In this document: one piece after another, positions 1 to 5,953 of the stretch
Layout: the number at the start of each line of letters is the position of its first letter
Numbering within the stretch: position 1 is the stretch's first letter
Origin: an uncultured Eubacteriales bacterium
GTDB lineage: Bacteria > Bacillota > Clostridia > Oscillospirales > Oscillospiraceae
Length of the DNA: 32,008 bases
Assembly: GCA_902475855.1 (NCBI GenBank)
Contig: CABSBF010000022.1
Location: 1 to 32,008, forward strand
Reading direction: 5' to 3'
Notes under the pieces: generated by a model
Seen by the model: only the letters and a program-made list of their open reading frames with translations
The model's database searches: none
Told to the model about the DNA's origin: nothing
Translations under genes and position numbers: made by a program

Positions 1-60
1 TTATTGAAAGGGCATATAAGCAGAAAAGCCCTTCGCTTAAGCGGTTTTAGGCAAAAAGAG

Positions 61-95
61 AAGCACGGTAGTTTCGTATCAAAACTACCGTGCTT
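61..95 (-). terminator. Intrinsic terminator of tRNA-Pro
   Basis: A near-perfect inverted repeat has 14-15 bp arms (AAGCACGGTAGTTT paired with AAAACTACCGTGCTT) around a short loop. It lies just 3' of the tRNA-Pro on the minus strand. Read on that strand, the stem is followed by a T-rich run (CTCTTTTTGCC), as expected for Rho-independent termination. Confidence 0.85.
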
Positions 96-98
96 ATT

Positions 99-175
99 TG
101 GTCGGAGTGGCGGGACTTGAACCCGCGGCCTCTTGGTCCCGAACCAAGCGCGATACCAAACTTCGCCACACCCCG
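99..175 (-). tRNA. tRNA-Pro(CGG)
   Basis: Read on the minus strand, the 77-nt sequence folds as a full cloverleaf. The acceptor stem CGGGGTG pairs with CACTCCG with one G-U pair, followed by discriminator A and an encoded CCA. The anticodon arm is CTTGG-TTCGGGA-CCAAG, giving anticodon CGG, which reads CCG proline codons. The T arm is GCGGGTTCAAGTCCCGC. The start CGGGGTGTGGC is typical of bacterial tRNA-Pro. It has its own promoter (189-217) and terminator (61-95), so it is a single-gene transcription unit. Confidence 0.96.
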
Positions 176-188
176 AAAGCGCAAAGAT

Positions 189-217
189 ATTATACGCACT
201 TTCCCTCACTTTGTCAA
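189..217 (-). promoter_or_regulatory. Consensus sigma-A promoter of tRNA-Pro
   Basis: On the minus strand a perfect TTGACA -35 box (212-217) and a perfect TATAAT -10 box (189-194) are separated by exactly 17 bp. The predicted start point is about 7 nt from the mature tRNA 5' end. All twelve consensus bases match, as expected for a strong stable-RNA promoter. Confidence 0.9.
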
Positions 218-226
218 GACTAAAAA

Positions 227-254
227 GTATAAATTGGGAGAAACTTCATAGAAT
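227..254 (+). promoter_or_regulatory. Possible sporulation sigma-E promoter
   Basis: GTATAAA (227-233), 13 bp, then CATAGAAT (247-254) resembles the Bacillus sigma-E pattern (about GCATATT, 13-15 bp, CATACAAT). It lies directly upstream of the small membrane gene and the site-2 protease; the B. subtilis homologue of the protease (spoIVFB) is sigma-E controlled. The predicted start point would fall almost on the ribosome binding site at 261-268, giving a very short leader, which weakens the call. Confidence 0.35.
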
Positions 255-272
255 TTATCTGAGGTGATCTTT

Positions 273-521
273 GTGTTCCGACGTTTTTGCGCTCGCTTCT
301 GCCGTAACGCCGTGATCTGTCTATGTATTCTTACCGCAGCGCTCTTACTGAAATACCGTCATCCAACCGCAGGACGACAGATTGGACAATGGATCAGCGG
401 CGCTGAAAGCCGCATCACGCAAGCGGTATCGGGAATGATCGACAGGCTTTCATCCGGCAGCAACCTGACAGATGCAGTGGAGGTTTTCCGTGAAGTATTT
501 CAGAATCCGCAGATATCTTAA
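273..521 (+). CDS. Small membrane protein upstream of site-2 protease
   Basis: This is an 82-aa protein when started at GTG 273. An in-frame GTG at 264 is less likely because it lies inside the ribosome binding site GAGGTGAT (261-268), which serves 273 with normal spacing. Residues about 8-25 form one hydrophobic segment (ICLCILTAALLL) after a basic N-terminus, and the rest is soluble and partly amphipathic. No family is recognised. The end overlaps the following protease gene by 32 bp, so the two are translationally coupled. Its position is that of spoIVFA in the Bacillus spoIVF operon, but it is far shorter than SpoIVFA and lacks a LytM domain. A regulatory or anchoring partner for the protease is inference from position only. 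Confidence 0.7.
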   Translation: MFRRFCARFCRNAVICLCILTAALLLKYRHPTAGRQIGQWISGAESRITQAVSGMIDRLSSGSNLTDAVEVFREVFQNPQIS

Positions 522-1086
522 CGTCAGTCCCGGGTTTGTTGCATTTTTGTGTGCCTATTTCTATTTTGATCCCGCAGAGACTTTTTTCTCTTTTCTGTTC
601 GCCATAACACTTCATGAGGGCGGACATCTTCTTGCGCTGCGCTGTATGCGCGCACAAATCCATAAAATCAGCTTTCACCTTACCGGTGCTGTCATCCAAA
701 CGCAGACGCTTTCCTACAGGAAAGAATTTCTTGCTGCGGCCGCGGGCCCTACGGTCAATGCACTGTGCGCTGCCTTGTTTCTGTATCGGGCTCCCCGTTT
801 TGCTTTGGTAAATCTACTGCTGTTCGTTTATAACCTGCTTCCCTTCTACCCTCTGGACGGCGGGCGTATGCTCAGAGCAATTTTGCACCAGCTTTTACCT
901 GAGAAACCCGCAAGGATTGTGGAACGTATTCTTGCAGGATCCGGGCTTCTTTTTTTGACCGTGCTCTCCTGCTATCTGACCTGCGTATGGCACGCCGGAC
1001 TCTGGCCAGTCATTCTCTGCGGACTGCTTCTCCTGCGTGCCGCCGGTACCGTCCTCCCGGCGCGCAGGGCACACGCCCATCTCTGA
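490..1086 (+). CDS. Site-2 protease, SpoIVFB-like (peptidase M50)
   Basis: This is an intramembrane zinc metalloprotease of about 198 aa. The zinc motif HEGGH lies at residues 42-46, and the second catalytic motif PLDGGR (Asp about 123) follows a helix, the arrangement of the M50B/SpoIVFB branch. Several hydrophobic segments flank these motifs. The chosen start is GTG 490, preceded at 477-483 by GTGGAGG; an in-frame ATG at 472 has no such site. SpoIVFB cleaves pro-sigma-K during sporulation; M50 relatives also process other regulators, so the substrate here is inferred. It is cotranscribed with the small membrane gene before it and followed by tRNA-Arg. The length is shorter than B. subtilis SpoIVFB because it lacks the C-terminal CBS domain. 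Confidence 0.88.
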   Translation: MKYFRIRRYLNVSPGFVAFLCAYFYFDPAETFFSFLFAITLHEGGHLLALRCMRAQIHKISFHLTGAVIQTQTLSYRKEFLAAAAGPTVNALCAALFLYRAPRFALVNLLLFVYNLLPFYPLDGGRMLRAILHQLLPEKPARIVERILAGSGLLFLTVLSCYLTCVWHAGLWPVILCGLLLLRAAGTVLPARRAHAHL

Positions 1087-1114
1087 TTTTTTTCAAAAAA
1101 AGATAAAATAATGC

Positions 1115-1143
1115 TTGCTTTTTCCTGCGCACTGTGCTACTAT
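1115..1143 (+). promoter_or_regulatory. Sigma-A promoter of tRNA-Arg
   Basis: TTGCTT (1115-1120) and TACTAT (1138-1143) are separated by 17 bp and lie 25 bp before the mature tRNA-Arg 5' end. Both boxes match the consensus at four or more positions. Confidence 0.7.
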
Positions 1144-1168
1144 ATATGAGCACGTTGGACGTGCGTAT

Positions 1169-1245
1169 GCGCCGGTAGCTCAGTTGGATAGAGTGACTGG
1201 CTACGAACCAGTAGGTCGGGGGTTCGAGTCCCTTCCGGCGTACCA
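1169..1245 (+). tRNA. tRNA-Arg(ACG)
   Basis: This 77-nt cloverleaf has acceptor GCGCCGG paired with CCGGCGT (G-U at the terminal pair) followed by ACCA. The D arm contains TAGCTCAGTTGGATAGAG. The anticodon arm ACTGG-CTACGAA-CCAGT gives anticodon ACG, read as Arg; A34 is normally converted to inosine by TadA. The T arm is GGGGGTTCGAGTCCCTT. A promoter precedes it and a terminator follows directly. Confidence 0.97.
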
Positions 1246-1281
1246 AAAAGCACTTTGCTGATGCAAAGTGCTTTTCTTTTA
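1246..1281 (+). terminator. Intrinsic terminator of tRNA-Arg
   Basis: AAAAGCACTTTGC (1246-1258), loop TGAT, then GCAAAGTGCTTTT (1263-1275) forms a perfect 13-bp stem followed by CTTTTATT. It starts at the base after the encoded CCA. Confidence 0.9.
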
Positions 1282-1329
1282 TTGTAGCAAGAAAACCACC
1301 GGCCCGGCCGGTGGTTTTCTTGCTACAAT
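1281..1329. terminator. Bidirectional terminator / long perfect palindrome
   Basis: Two 24-nt arms (1281-1304 and 1306-1329) are perfect reverse complements around a single C. The GC core is CCACCGGCC with GGCCGGTGG, and on both strands it is followed by TTTTCTTGC, so it can terminate transcription either way. It would separate the tRNA-Arg unit from minus-strand transcription arriving from the right. The arms are unusually long for a plain terminator, so an end of a small mobile or repeated element is an alternative. Confidence 0.6.
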
Positions 1330-1337
1330 AACCAGCA

Positions 1338-1423
1338 CGGCGGAGATATCTCCGCCGAGCCGTAGGCGAATACTCAGCCTGCGTCGCATACCGTCAAATT
1401 GCAAAACTTGCAGAAAATTCGCC
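1338..1423. repeat. Palindrome-rich intergenic element
   Basis: Three nested or adjacent inverted repeats are visible: the 20-nt perfect palindrome CGGCGGAGATATCTCCGCCG (1338-1357); GGCGAAT (1365-1371) paired with ATTCGCC (1417-1423); and inside that pair TGCAA-AAC-TTGCA (1400-1412). No convincing coding frame crosses it. It has the look of a dispersed, structured intergenic repeat, but its copy number cannot be tested from one window. The stretch 1424-1488 next to it shows nothing recognisable. Confidence 0.4.
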
Positions 1424-1488
1424 CCTCGCTGACATGATAGATGCACGCGGCGGTCGGTCAGGCCGTCTCAATCACCCTGTTATGAATT

Positions 1489-1626
1489 TCAACTGTTGAA
1501 TGCCATGACAAATCCGCGTGCAACCTGTGTCGATGTCAGAGCTTGATTTGCGCGTTCAGATAGCTCGGTCAACTTCATAGCATAGAAGTCATATTTCTGA
1601 TGGCGGTCGCTGCAGAAGAAACTCAT
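1489..1626 (-). CDS. 45-aa small ORF with strong ribosome binding site
   Basis: The frame opens at ATG 1626 and closes with TGA at 1489. The start is preceded by TAGGAGGAATACGGT, an almost ideal Shine-Dalgarno with 8 nt spacing, which is the main reason to list it. The product begins MSFFCSDRHQKYDFYAMKL and has no hydrophobic segment or recognisable domain. It is isolated: palindromic elements lie downstream and the possible structured RNA (1767-1859) lies upstream on the same strand. It may be a real small protein, the truncated first codons of a lost gene, or a leader peptide. No clear promoter is visible before it. Confidence 0.4.
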   Translation of the reverse strand: MSFFCSDRHQKYDFYAMKLTELSERANQALTSTQVARGFVMAFNS

Positions 1627-1653
1627 ACCGTATTCCTCCTATTACAATAAATT

Positions 1654-1687
1654 TTGGTTGGAGATCCGGCGTCCGGCTGGGCTTTTT
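1654..1687. other. Short GC-rich hairpin with T-run
   Basis: On the plus strand GATCCGGCGTCCGGCTGGGC is followed by TTTTTT. The stem CCGG-CGT-CCGG is short. It could act as a weak terminator for plus-strand transcription, but no plus-strand gene needs it. The rest of 1627-1766 shows only the repeated ACAATAA words described under findings. Confidence 0.2.
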
Positions 1688-1766
1688 TCATCTCTTGCTT
1701 AAGCTACAATAAGGGGGGCAACTGGCTGACCTATTTCTCCTTGAACCTTTATGTCCATACAAAAGG

Positions 1767-1859
1767 TGGCCATACGCTGCTTAGGGAGATTCGAACCTCC
1801 AGCATCAAAACGCTAATACTCGGCGTATTGCCTTCAGGCCAGCTAGTCCTCTTTGGCCA
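1767..1859 (-). ncRNA. Possible cloverleaf-like structured RNA
   Basis: Read on the minus strand, 93 nt are enclosed by TGGCCA at both ends (1854-1859 and 1767-1772), which can pair with each other. Inside, GCTG can pair with CAGC, enclosing three hairpins: GCC-TGAA-GGC, AATAC-GCCGA-GTATT, and GGAG-GTTCGAAT-CTCC. The last resembles a tRNA T loop. It is not a normal tRNA: there is no matching 7-bp acceptor, no U33-type anticodon loop, and the T stem is out of register. It lies just 3' of the second immunity-like gene and before the 45-aa ORF. Function unknown; a decayed tRNA is the other option. Confidence 0.25.
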
Positions 1860-1899
1860 AAACCATCGGACAATTCTGGGATGCTTTTCTACCTCGGAA

Positions 1900-2541
1900 C
1901 TATTTCTCCAAAAACTGTGCAAGAGATGACTTTTCCAGCCAGTTGCGGAGATCTGCTGCGGTCACGCGGACGGAATCGGAACTTAGGATGTAGTCCTCAC
2001 CGGGGAACTCCATCAGGTAGAAAAACTGCGTATACTCGCCGTTCATCTCGTAGGAATAAAGCAGACCGTCATTAGAATCGGAAAAAGGCTGATCGGAAAT
2101 GACTTCAATCAAAAGGCCGTCTTTGTACGCAAGAAAGTAATAGGTCGTTTTAATGGCAGCACTCTCGCCATCCTGACGTGCCGGCTTGATGTCTACCCGC
2201 ATCAGATCGTAGTCGACTTGCAGGAGCTGATACCGTCTGCCTAGCGGCGTCGGAATACCAATATAGGCGATATAGACCTTTTCCTGCTCTATAACGTCTT
2301 GCGCGCTGGCTCGGCGGACGCTCAGGCCGTCTGTCAACTCGACCTCGCTGATGTTCTGCTGTAGTGTGTGGTATATGCGTGAGCCGTTGGAGTCCAAAAG
2401 CTGCCACTTCAGGTCTGCAAGTGATGCGGCGCGATAATTGTACTCGCTGAGTAGAAAGTAATACCCCTTCAGAGGAAGACAGATGCTAACCGCGAACAAA
2501 ATCGCGACAATAATCATGAGGAGCTTGACCGGTTTTTTCAT
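1900..2541 (-). CDS. Membrane-anchored probable immunity protein, paralogue A
   Basis: This 213-aa protein has one N-terminal transmembrane helix (residues about 5-26) followed by a soluble extracytoplasmic-type domain. It is clearly homologous over its full length to the next gene upstream (2551-3189). Shared blocks in order are SLAD, QN(I/V)SEV, GL(S/T)VR, LL..(D/N)YD, NG.Y.QFFYL, and an end with W-L-E. It starts at ATG 2541, 9 bp after the TGA of its paralogue, with GAGGTAAC as ribosome binding site. The family is not recognised by name. Being downstream of an RHS toxin tip and duplicated argues for immunity, as in polymorphic-toxin loci where immunity genes multiply. A role unrelated to immunity remains possible. 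Confidence 0.75.
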   Translation of the reverse strand: MKKPVKLLMIIVAILFAVSICLPLKGYYFLLSEYNYRAASLADLKWQLLDSNGSRIYHTLQQNISEVELTDGLSVRRASAQDVIEQEKVYIAYIGIPTPLGRRYQLLQVDYDLMRVDIKPARQDGESAAIKTTYYFLAYKDGLLIEVISDQPFSDSNDGLLYSYEMNGEYTQFFYLMEFPGEDYILSSDSVRVTAADLRNWLEKSSLAQFLEK

Positions 2542-2550
2542 GTTGTTACC

Positions 2551-3189
2551 TCAGCCAAAATACAAGTCATAAAGCCTTGCCTGTTCGAGCCAGTCGTGAA
2601 TATCTTTTACAGTGATCGTCTTTTCTTCTGAGGAAAGCTCATAGCCAGGCTTCAACTTGTCAAGATAGAAAAACTGATAGTAGTAACCGTTTTGCTCGTG
2701 CTCGTAGGCAAGGCTGTCCTGATTGTCAGTGAAATGACTGTTGGCCGTAACTTGTATCAGCATGGCATCTTTTCCTAATTTGAGAATGTAGAAATTGGTT
2801 TTTCTATGTTCTCCGGTGTCTGTGTTAAGATTGAAAGAGAGTGAGCCGGCATCATAGTTTGCTTCCAGCAGGCAATAGTAACGGCCAAATGCAGATTCTC
2901 TGCCGATGAAATCAAGATAGAATACTTTGTTTGTGCGGATTTCCCGTGCTTTCGCTGTTCGAACCGTTAAACCGTGGCCAATGTCAACTTCTGAGACATT
3001 CTGTTCGAGATATTGATACTCGCTAAAGTCGCCGGAGTATGGGTAATAATGAACTACCATATCGGCTAATGATTCTGGGGTGTAATGATACCTGACACGA
3101 AGGTACACGAACCCCGTCAACAGCACGAGCAGTACCGTGACTACGCAGGCTGCGGCAATAATTAGTTTGATTTTGGTGGATCGGGTCAT
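2551..3189 (-). CDS. Membrane-anchored probable immunity protein, paralogue B
   Basis: This is a 212-aa protein with a transmembrane helix at about residues 7-30 and a soluble domain rich in Tyr and acidic residues. It is the diverged sister of the following gene, with the same length and the same motif order (SLAD, EQNVSEVDI, GLTVRTAK, NG.YYQFFYL, DIHDWLEQ). It starts 36 bp after the end of the RHS gene, with GAGGAC upstream as a ribosome binding site. Being immediately downstream of the toxin tip, it is the better candidate for the cognate immunity protein, with paralogue A the extra copy. The region is AT-richer than the sugar cluster to the right, consistent with separate origin. Function is inferred from position and duplication only. 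Confidence 0.77.
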   Translation of the reverse strand: MTRSTKIKLIIAAACVVTVLLVLLTGFVYLRVRYHYTPESLADMVVHYYPYSGDFSEYQYLEQNVSEVDIGHGLTVRTAKAREIRTNKVFYLDFIGRESAFGRYYCLLEANYDAGSLSFNLNTDTGEHRKTNFYILKLGKDAMLIQVTANSHFTDNQDSLAYEHEQNGYYYQFFYLDKLKPGYELSSEEKTITVKDIHDWLEQARLYDLYFG

Positions 3190-3225
3190 TTTAAACAGTC
3201 CTCGCTATATAATTGATTGAAAAAT

Positions 3226-4314
3226 TTAATAGAATGATACAACATCTCTTCCAAAAGGCCCCAACGCAGGACCGACTCGTCCAAAATAAGCATTTGCACA
3301 TTGAATTGATGGACTAACGGGTGAATATCCTGTGCCACAGGCTCCACCACCTGAAATGTATGTGTTGATTTTTCCGGCTTCCTTTAGAACAAGGCGTATC
3401 GGATTCACGGAAACCGAGAACAATACGATATAATTATTCCCGTGTAAGCAGGCAAGTGCCGCTGAGGTTGCAATTCCAACCCCCTTATCTGATAGGGAGA
3501 TTGCAGCGTTGACCTTTGTAGTTTCATTGAATTCCCTATTGTAAAAGGAAATCTCAATAGAGTGGCTTGTCTTACCGGTGATTGATATGTCGTAGGTTTG
3601 AGAAACGCAACCGGCAGATATTGTTAAGCTGCAGGATTTTGGATCAAAGTTTACCGAGATACTTTCATCTTCATTCTCTAAAATCGCAGAAACGGAAAAA
3701 GAAATTGTAACATCCACGTCGGAAATGGGAATTGTTTTTTCAAAACCGACAATTTTTAATTCAGCATCTCTGCCTTTGCCATCACTATATAGGATTGGAT
3801 TGTTATTGCAGTATACAAATGTGTTATAGCCGAGATAGCTCTGCCCTGTGCTGGCATAGCTGTCCACATTAATAAATCTGCAAATCTCGGGGTCATAATA
3901 ACGGCTCTGGAGATAGTAGAAGCCCGTTTCGGTGTCGTAGTAATAGCCTCTGTATCTCATCGGGTTGATTTCTGCGAGTTCGCCGGTGGCGGTGATTATT
4001 TTCCCGTAGGGGTCATAGTCATATGCTGCAACCTGAACACCGTCTGCATTGACCAGATACATTACATCGCCTTGCAGATTGGTAATGTAATAATAGGTTG
4101 CCGTTGTCGTGCCGTTGCTGTAGATCAGGCTGTACGGCATGCCGACGTTGTCATAACTGAAATCCAGCGTTTTGGTCGTGCTGCCCTCGGTGATGGTTTC
4201 CCGCAGCAGCTTGCCGCCTGCGTAGATGTACTGGTGGATTTCCTCAATTTCCGTTGCAGCCCCACGGCGGAGAGGTGCGTTTCCCGTCGGCGGAGTGTCC
4301 GGCGTTTCCGGCAC
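3226..4314 (-). CDS. RHS/YD-repeat C-terminal tip with variable domain (chimeric 5' end)
   Basis: The open frame is 362 codons. Residues about 22-178 are the end of an RHS core: IYAGGKLLRETI, TYYYITNLQGDV, YDYDPYGK, NPMRYRGYYYDTETGFYYLQ, SRYYDP and the closing NNPILYSDGKG, after which RHS proteins carry a variable toxin domain. Residues about 180-362 are that variable part: a beta-strand-rich region, then a Gly/Cys-containing tail ending FGRDVVSFY. It matches no toxin family I recognise. The normal RHS N-terminus (secretion signal and many YD repeats) is missing. The first 15 or so codons belong to a decayed lacZ, so this is an orphan tip module that probably lacks its delivery part. It is followed by two membrane-anchored paralogues that look like immunity genes. 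Confidence 0.8.
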   Translation of the reverse strand: MPETPDTPPTGNAPLRRGAATEIEEIHQYIYAGGKLLRETITEGSTTKTLDFSYDNVGMPYSLIYSNGTTTATYYYITNLQGDVMYLVNADGVQVAAYDYDPYGKIITATGELAEINPMRYRGYYYDTETGFYYLQSRYYDPEICRFINVDSYASTGQSYLGYNTFVYCNNNPILYSDGKGRDAELKIVGFEKTIPISDVDVTISFSVSAILENEDESISVNFDPKSCSLTISAGCVSQTYDISITGKTSHSIEISFYNREFNETTKVNAAISLSDKGVGIATSAALACLHGNNYIVLFSVSVNPIRLVLKEAGKINTYISGGGACGTGYSPVSPSIQCANAYFGRVGPALGPFGRDVVSFY

Positions 4315-4567
4315 ATAGGGCGGGTCGTAAGGGTAGGATAGTTGGTATTGGTGTAGTTCGGCGTGTCATAGCCCTCTGTCTGCCAGCAGGATGGCACGTG
4401 AATGGTATTTCAAGTGTCTATTCCAGTACGTCAAGGTCGCTTGAAAAATACCGGAAGCGCCCGATGCCGTTGAGCAGGCAGTATTCGGACTTGCCAGAGG
4501 GGTTATAATACGCCCGCTGCGGAAGCCGGTTTTCACTGGTTTTGGACAGGTTTTCATAGATTCTCAT
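4275..4567 (-). pseudogene. lacZ: Decayed N-terminal fragment of GH2 beta-galactosidase
   Basis: ATG 4567 has an excellent AGGAGG ribosome binding site and opens a 49-codon frame, MRIYENLSKTSENRLPQRAY..., ending ...FRYFSSDLDVLE and a TAG (4418-4420). This is the classic LacZ start (YENxxxTSENRLPxRxYY, YxLLNGxxxFxYF). The homology then resumes in other frames: VPSCWQTEGYDTPNYTNTNY in the +1-shifted frame, then PYPYDPPYVPETPDTP in the third, matching the LacZ VPSCWQ...YPYPxDPPYVP block. So one stop and at least two frameshifts disrupt it. The last frame runs straight into the RHS tip at about 4270. It lies 27 bp after the MATE gene and was probably the next gene in that operon. Confidence 0.85.
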
Positions 4568-4594
4568 AGCCGCCTCCTGAATATATCTGTTCTG

Positions 4595-5944
4595 CTAGAC
4601 GCGGGCATTCTGCCACTTGCCGCTTTTCCAGCGCAGCAGATAGACCGTCGCCTTAAAGGATTCATCGAGGATGGACGCGACCCAAATGCCGGGCAGTCCC
4701 CAGCCCAGCACGACCGCCAGCAGCCACGAAAACAGCACGTTGCAGCCCCAGCCGCTGACGATGGAGGTCACAAGCGGTGTTTTGACGTCGCCGTTGGCAT
4801 TGAAGGAATTCTCGGACACATGGTTCACCGCACGCGGCAGCTCGACAAAAAAGTCGATGGCCATGATCTTCGCCGCAGCCGAAAGAATTTCCGGATCGCA
4901 CGTGAAGATGGAAAGCAGCGGCGTGTGCAGCGCCAGCGCCAGAAGCGACACCGTGCCGTTGCACAGGAGCGCAAGCAGGAGATCCTGCCGGTAAAGCCGC
5001 TTGACAAGGTCGAGCCGCTGCGCACCGCATTGCCGGCCCATCAGAATACCGCCCGCATTGCCGAGGGCCTGGCTGATGCGCGAAGTGTAGGTCACGATGT
5101 TCGTCACATAGAGCTTCGTATTGATAACTGCGATACCGAGGCCGGTGATGAAGCCGGTCGTCACCATCTGGGAGAACGTATACGATACGATGCTCATACC
5201 CGCAGGCGCGCCCAGCCGCAGGATGTCCCATCCGAGCTTTCCCCGAAAACAGAAGCGGAAGGGGCAGTGTTTGCGCACAAAGAAAAAGCCGGAAAGCAGC
5301 AGCCCCGCAAGCTGTGCCGCCGCGCCGCACAGCGCCACGGCCCGCACACCCGAAACGGGCAGCGAAACGCCGCCGTAAAGAGCAGCATAACACAACAGCA
5401 GGTACAAAACGTTGCTGACGATACCGGAGAGCATGGAGATGCGGGAGTAGCCGTGGCAGATAAGCAGATTGTTGACGTAGCTCATCGTCGCCGTCAGTGG
5501 AAATGCCAGACCCGCGATGCGCAGATAATTCGCCGCAAGGCCGTGCACCTTGCCCTTGAGGTTCATGAGCCGCATAAGTGGCACCGCTCCGCCGCATATC
5601 CCGAGTCCGATCAGGGTGCTCACTCCCACAGCCAGCACCAGACCGGTTCCGGCCGCAGCACGCACCTTCGGCAAATTCTTCGCGCCCAAGGCGATGCTTG
5701 AAATGATGACCGTGCCCTTGCTGACCATATTCAAAACGGCAATGGCGATGTTGACGACCTGCTGCGCCACGCCCGCCGCGCTGACCGCAGCATCGGCATA
5801 GCCCGAGAGGATCAGCGTGCTGACCGTGCCATAGAGCAGGACAAAGAGATTCTCCAGCAGCAGCGGAACGGTCAGGCCGATCAGGCCAATGGTCTTGCCG
5901 TTCTCGCGGAAGGTGGAGATGGATCTATCGTAGAGTTTTATCAT
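4595..5944 (-). CDS. MATE-family efflux transporter
   Basis: This 449-aa polytopic membrane protein has about 12 hydrophobic segments, the usual MATE size. It shows family-typical stretches, such as the N-terminal GLTVPLLLENLFVLLYGTVSTLI, the first-helix region after a short cytoplasmic tail, and the repeat-like second half starting LGAPAGMSIVSYTFSQ. MATE proteins export cationic drugs or metabolites using a Na+ or H+ gradient. It starts 9 bp after the GH2 gene stop, so it is cotranscribed with the sugar cluster. Its role there may be export of a toxic aglycone or sugar by-product, which is inference. The ribosome binding site is weak (AAGCGGCGC), suggesting coupling to the preceding gene. 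Confidence 0.9.
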   Translation of the reverse strand: MIKLYDRSISTFRENGKTIGLIGLTVPLLLENLFVLLYGTVSTLILSGYADAAVSAAGVAQQVVNIAIAVLNMVSKGTVIISSIALGAKNLPKVRAAAGTGLVLAVGVSTLIGLGICGGAVPLMRLMNLKGKVHGLAANYLRIAGLAFPLTATMSYVNNLLICHGYSRISMLSGIVSNVLYLLLCYAALYGGVSLPVSGVRAVALCGAAAQLAGLLLSGFFFVRKHCPFRFCFRGKLGWDILRLGAPAGMSIVSYTFSQMVTTGFITGLGIAVINTKLYVTNIVTYTSRISQALGNAGGILMGRQCGAQRLDLVKRLYRQDLLLALLCNGTVSLLALALHTPLLSIFTCDPEILSAAAKIMAIDFFVELPRAVNHVSENSFNANGDVKTPLVTSIVSGWGCNVLFSWLLAVVLGWGLPGIWVASILDESFKATVYLLRWKSGKWQNARV

Positions 5945-5953
5945 TGCGCCGCT

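Noticed and set aside
1010..1246. 78-aa minus-strand ORF containing GLEPPTYWFVASHSIQLSYRR
   Set aside because: This is the antisense translation of the tRNA-Arg gene, a well-known false protein; it overlaps a firm tRNA and the end of the protease gene.
1767..1859. Calling this stretch a functional tRNA
   Set aside because: No 7-bp acceptor stem, no CCA, no anticodon loop with T33; the T stem pairs only out of register.
1654..1929. 91-aa plus-strand ORF
   Set aside because: No ribosome binding site of quality, no family resemblance; it crosses the foldable cloverleaf sequence and the end of the opposite-strand paralogue A gene.
4820..5701. 293-aa plus-strand ORF opposite the MATE gene
   Set aside because: The minus strand encodes a full MATE transporter with proper membrane helices; the plus frame is a charged, low-quality shadow.
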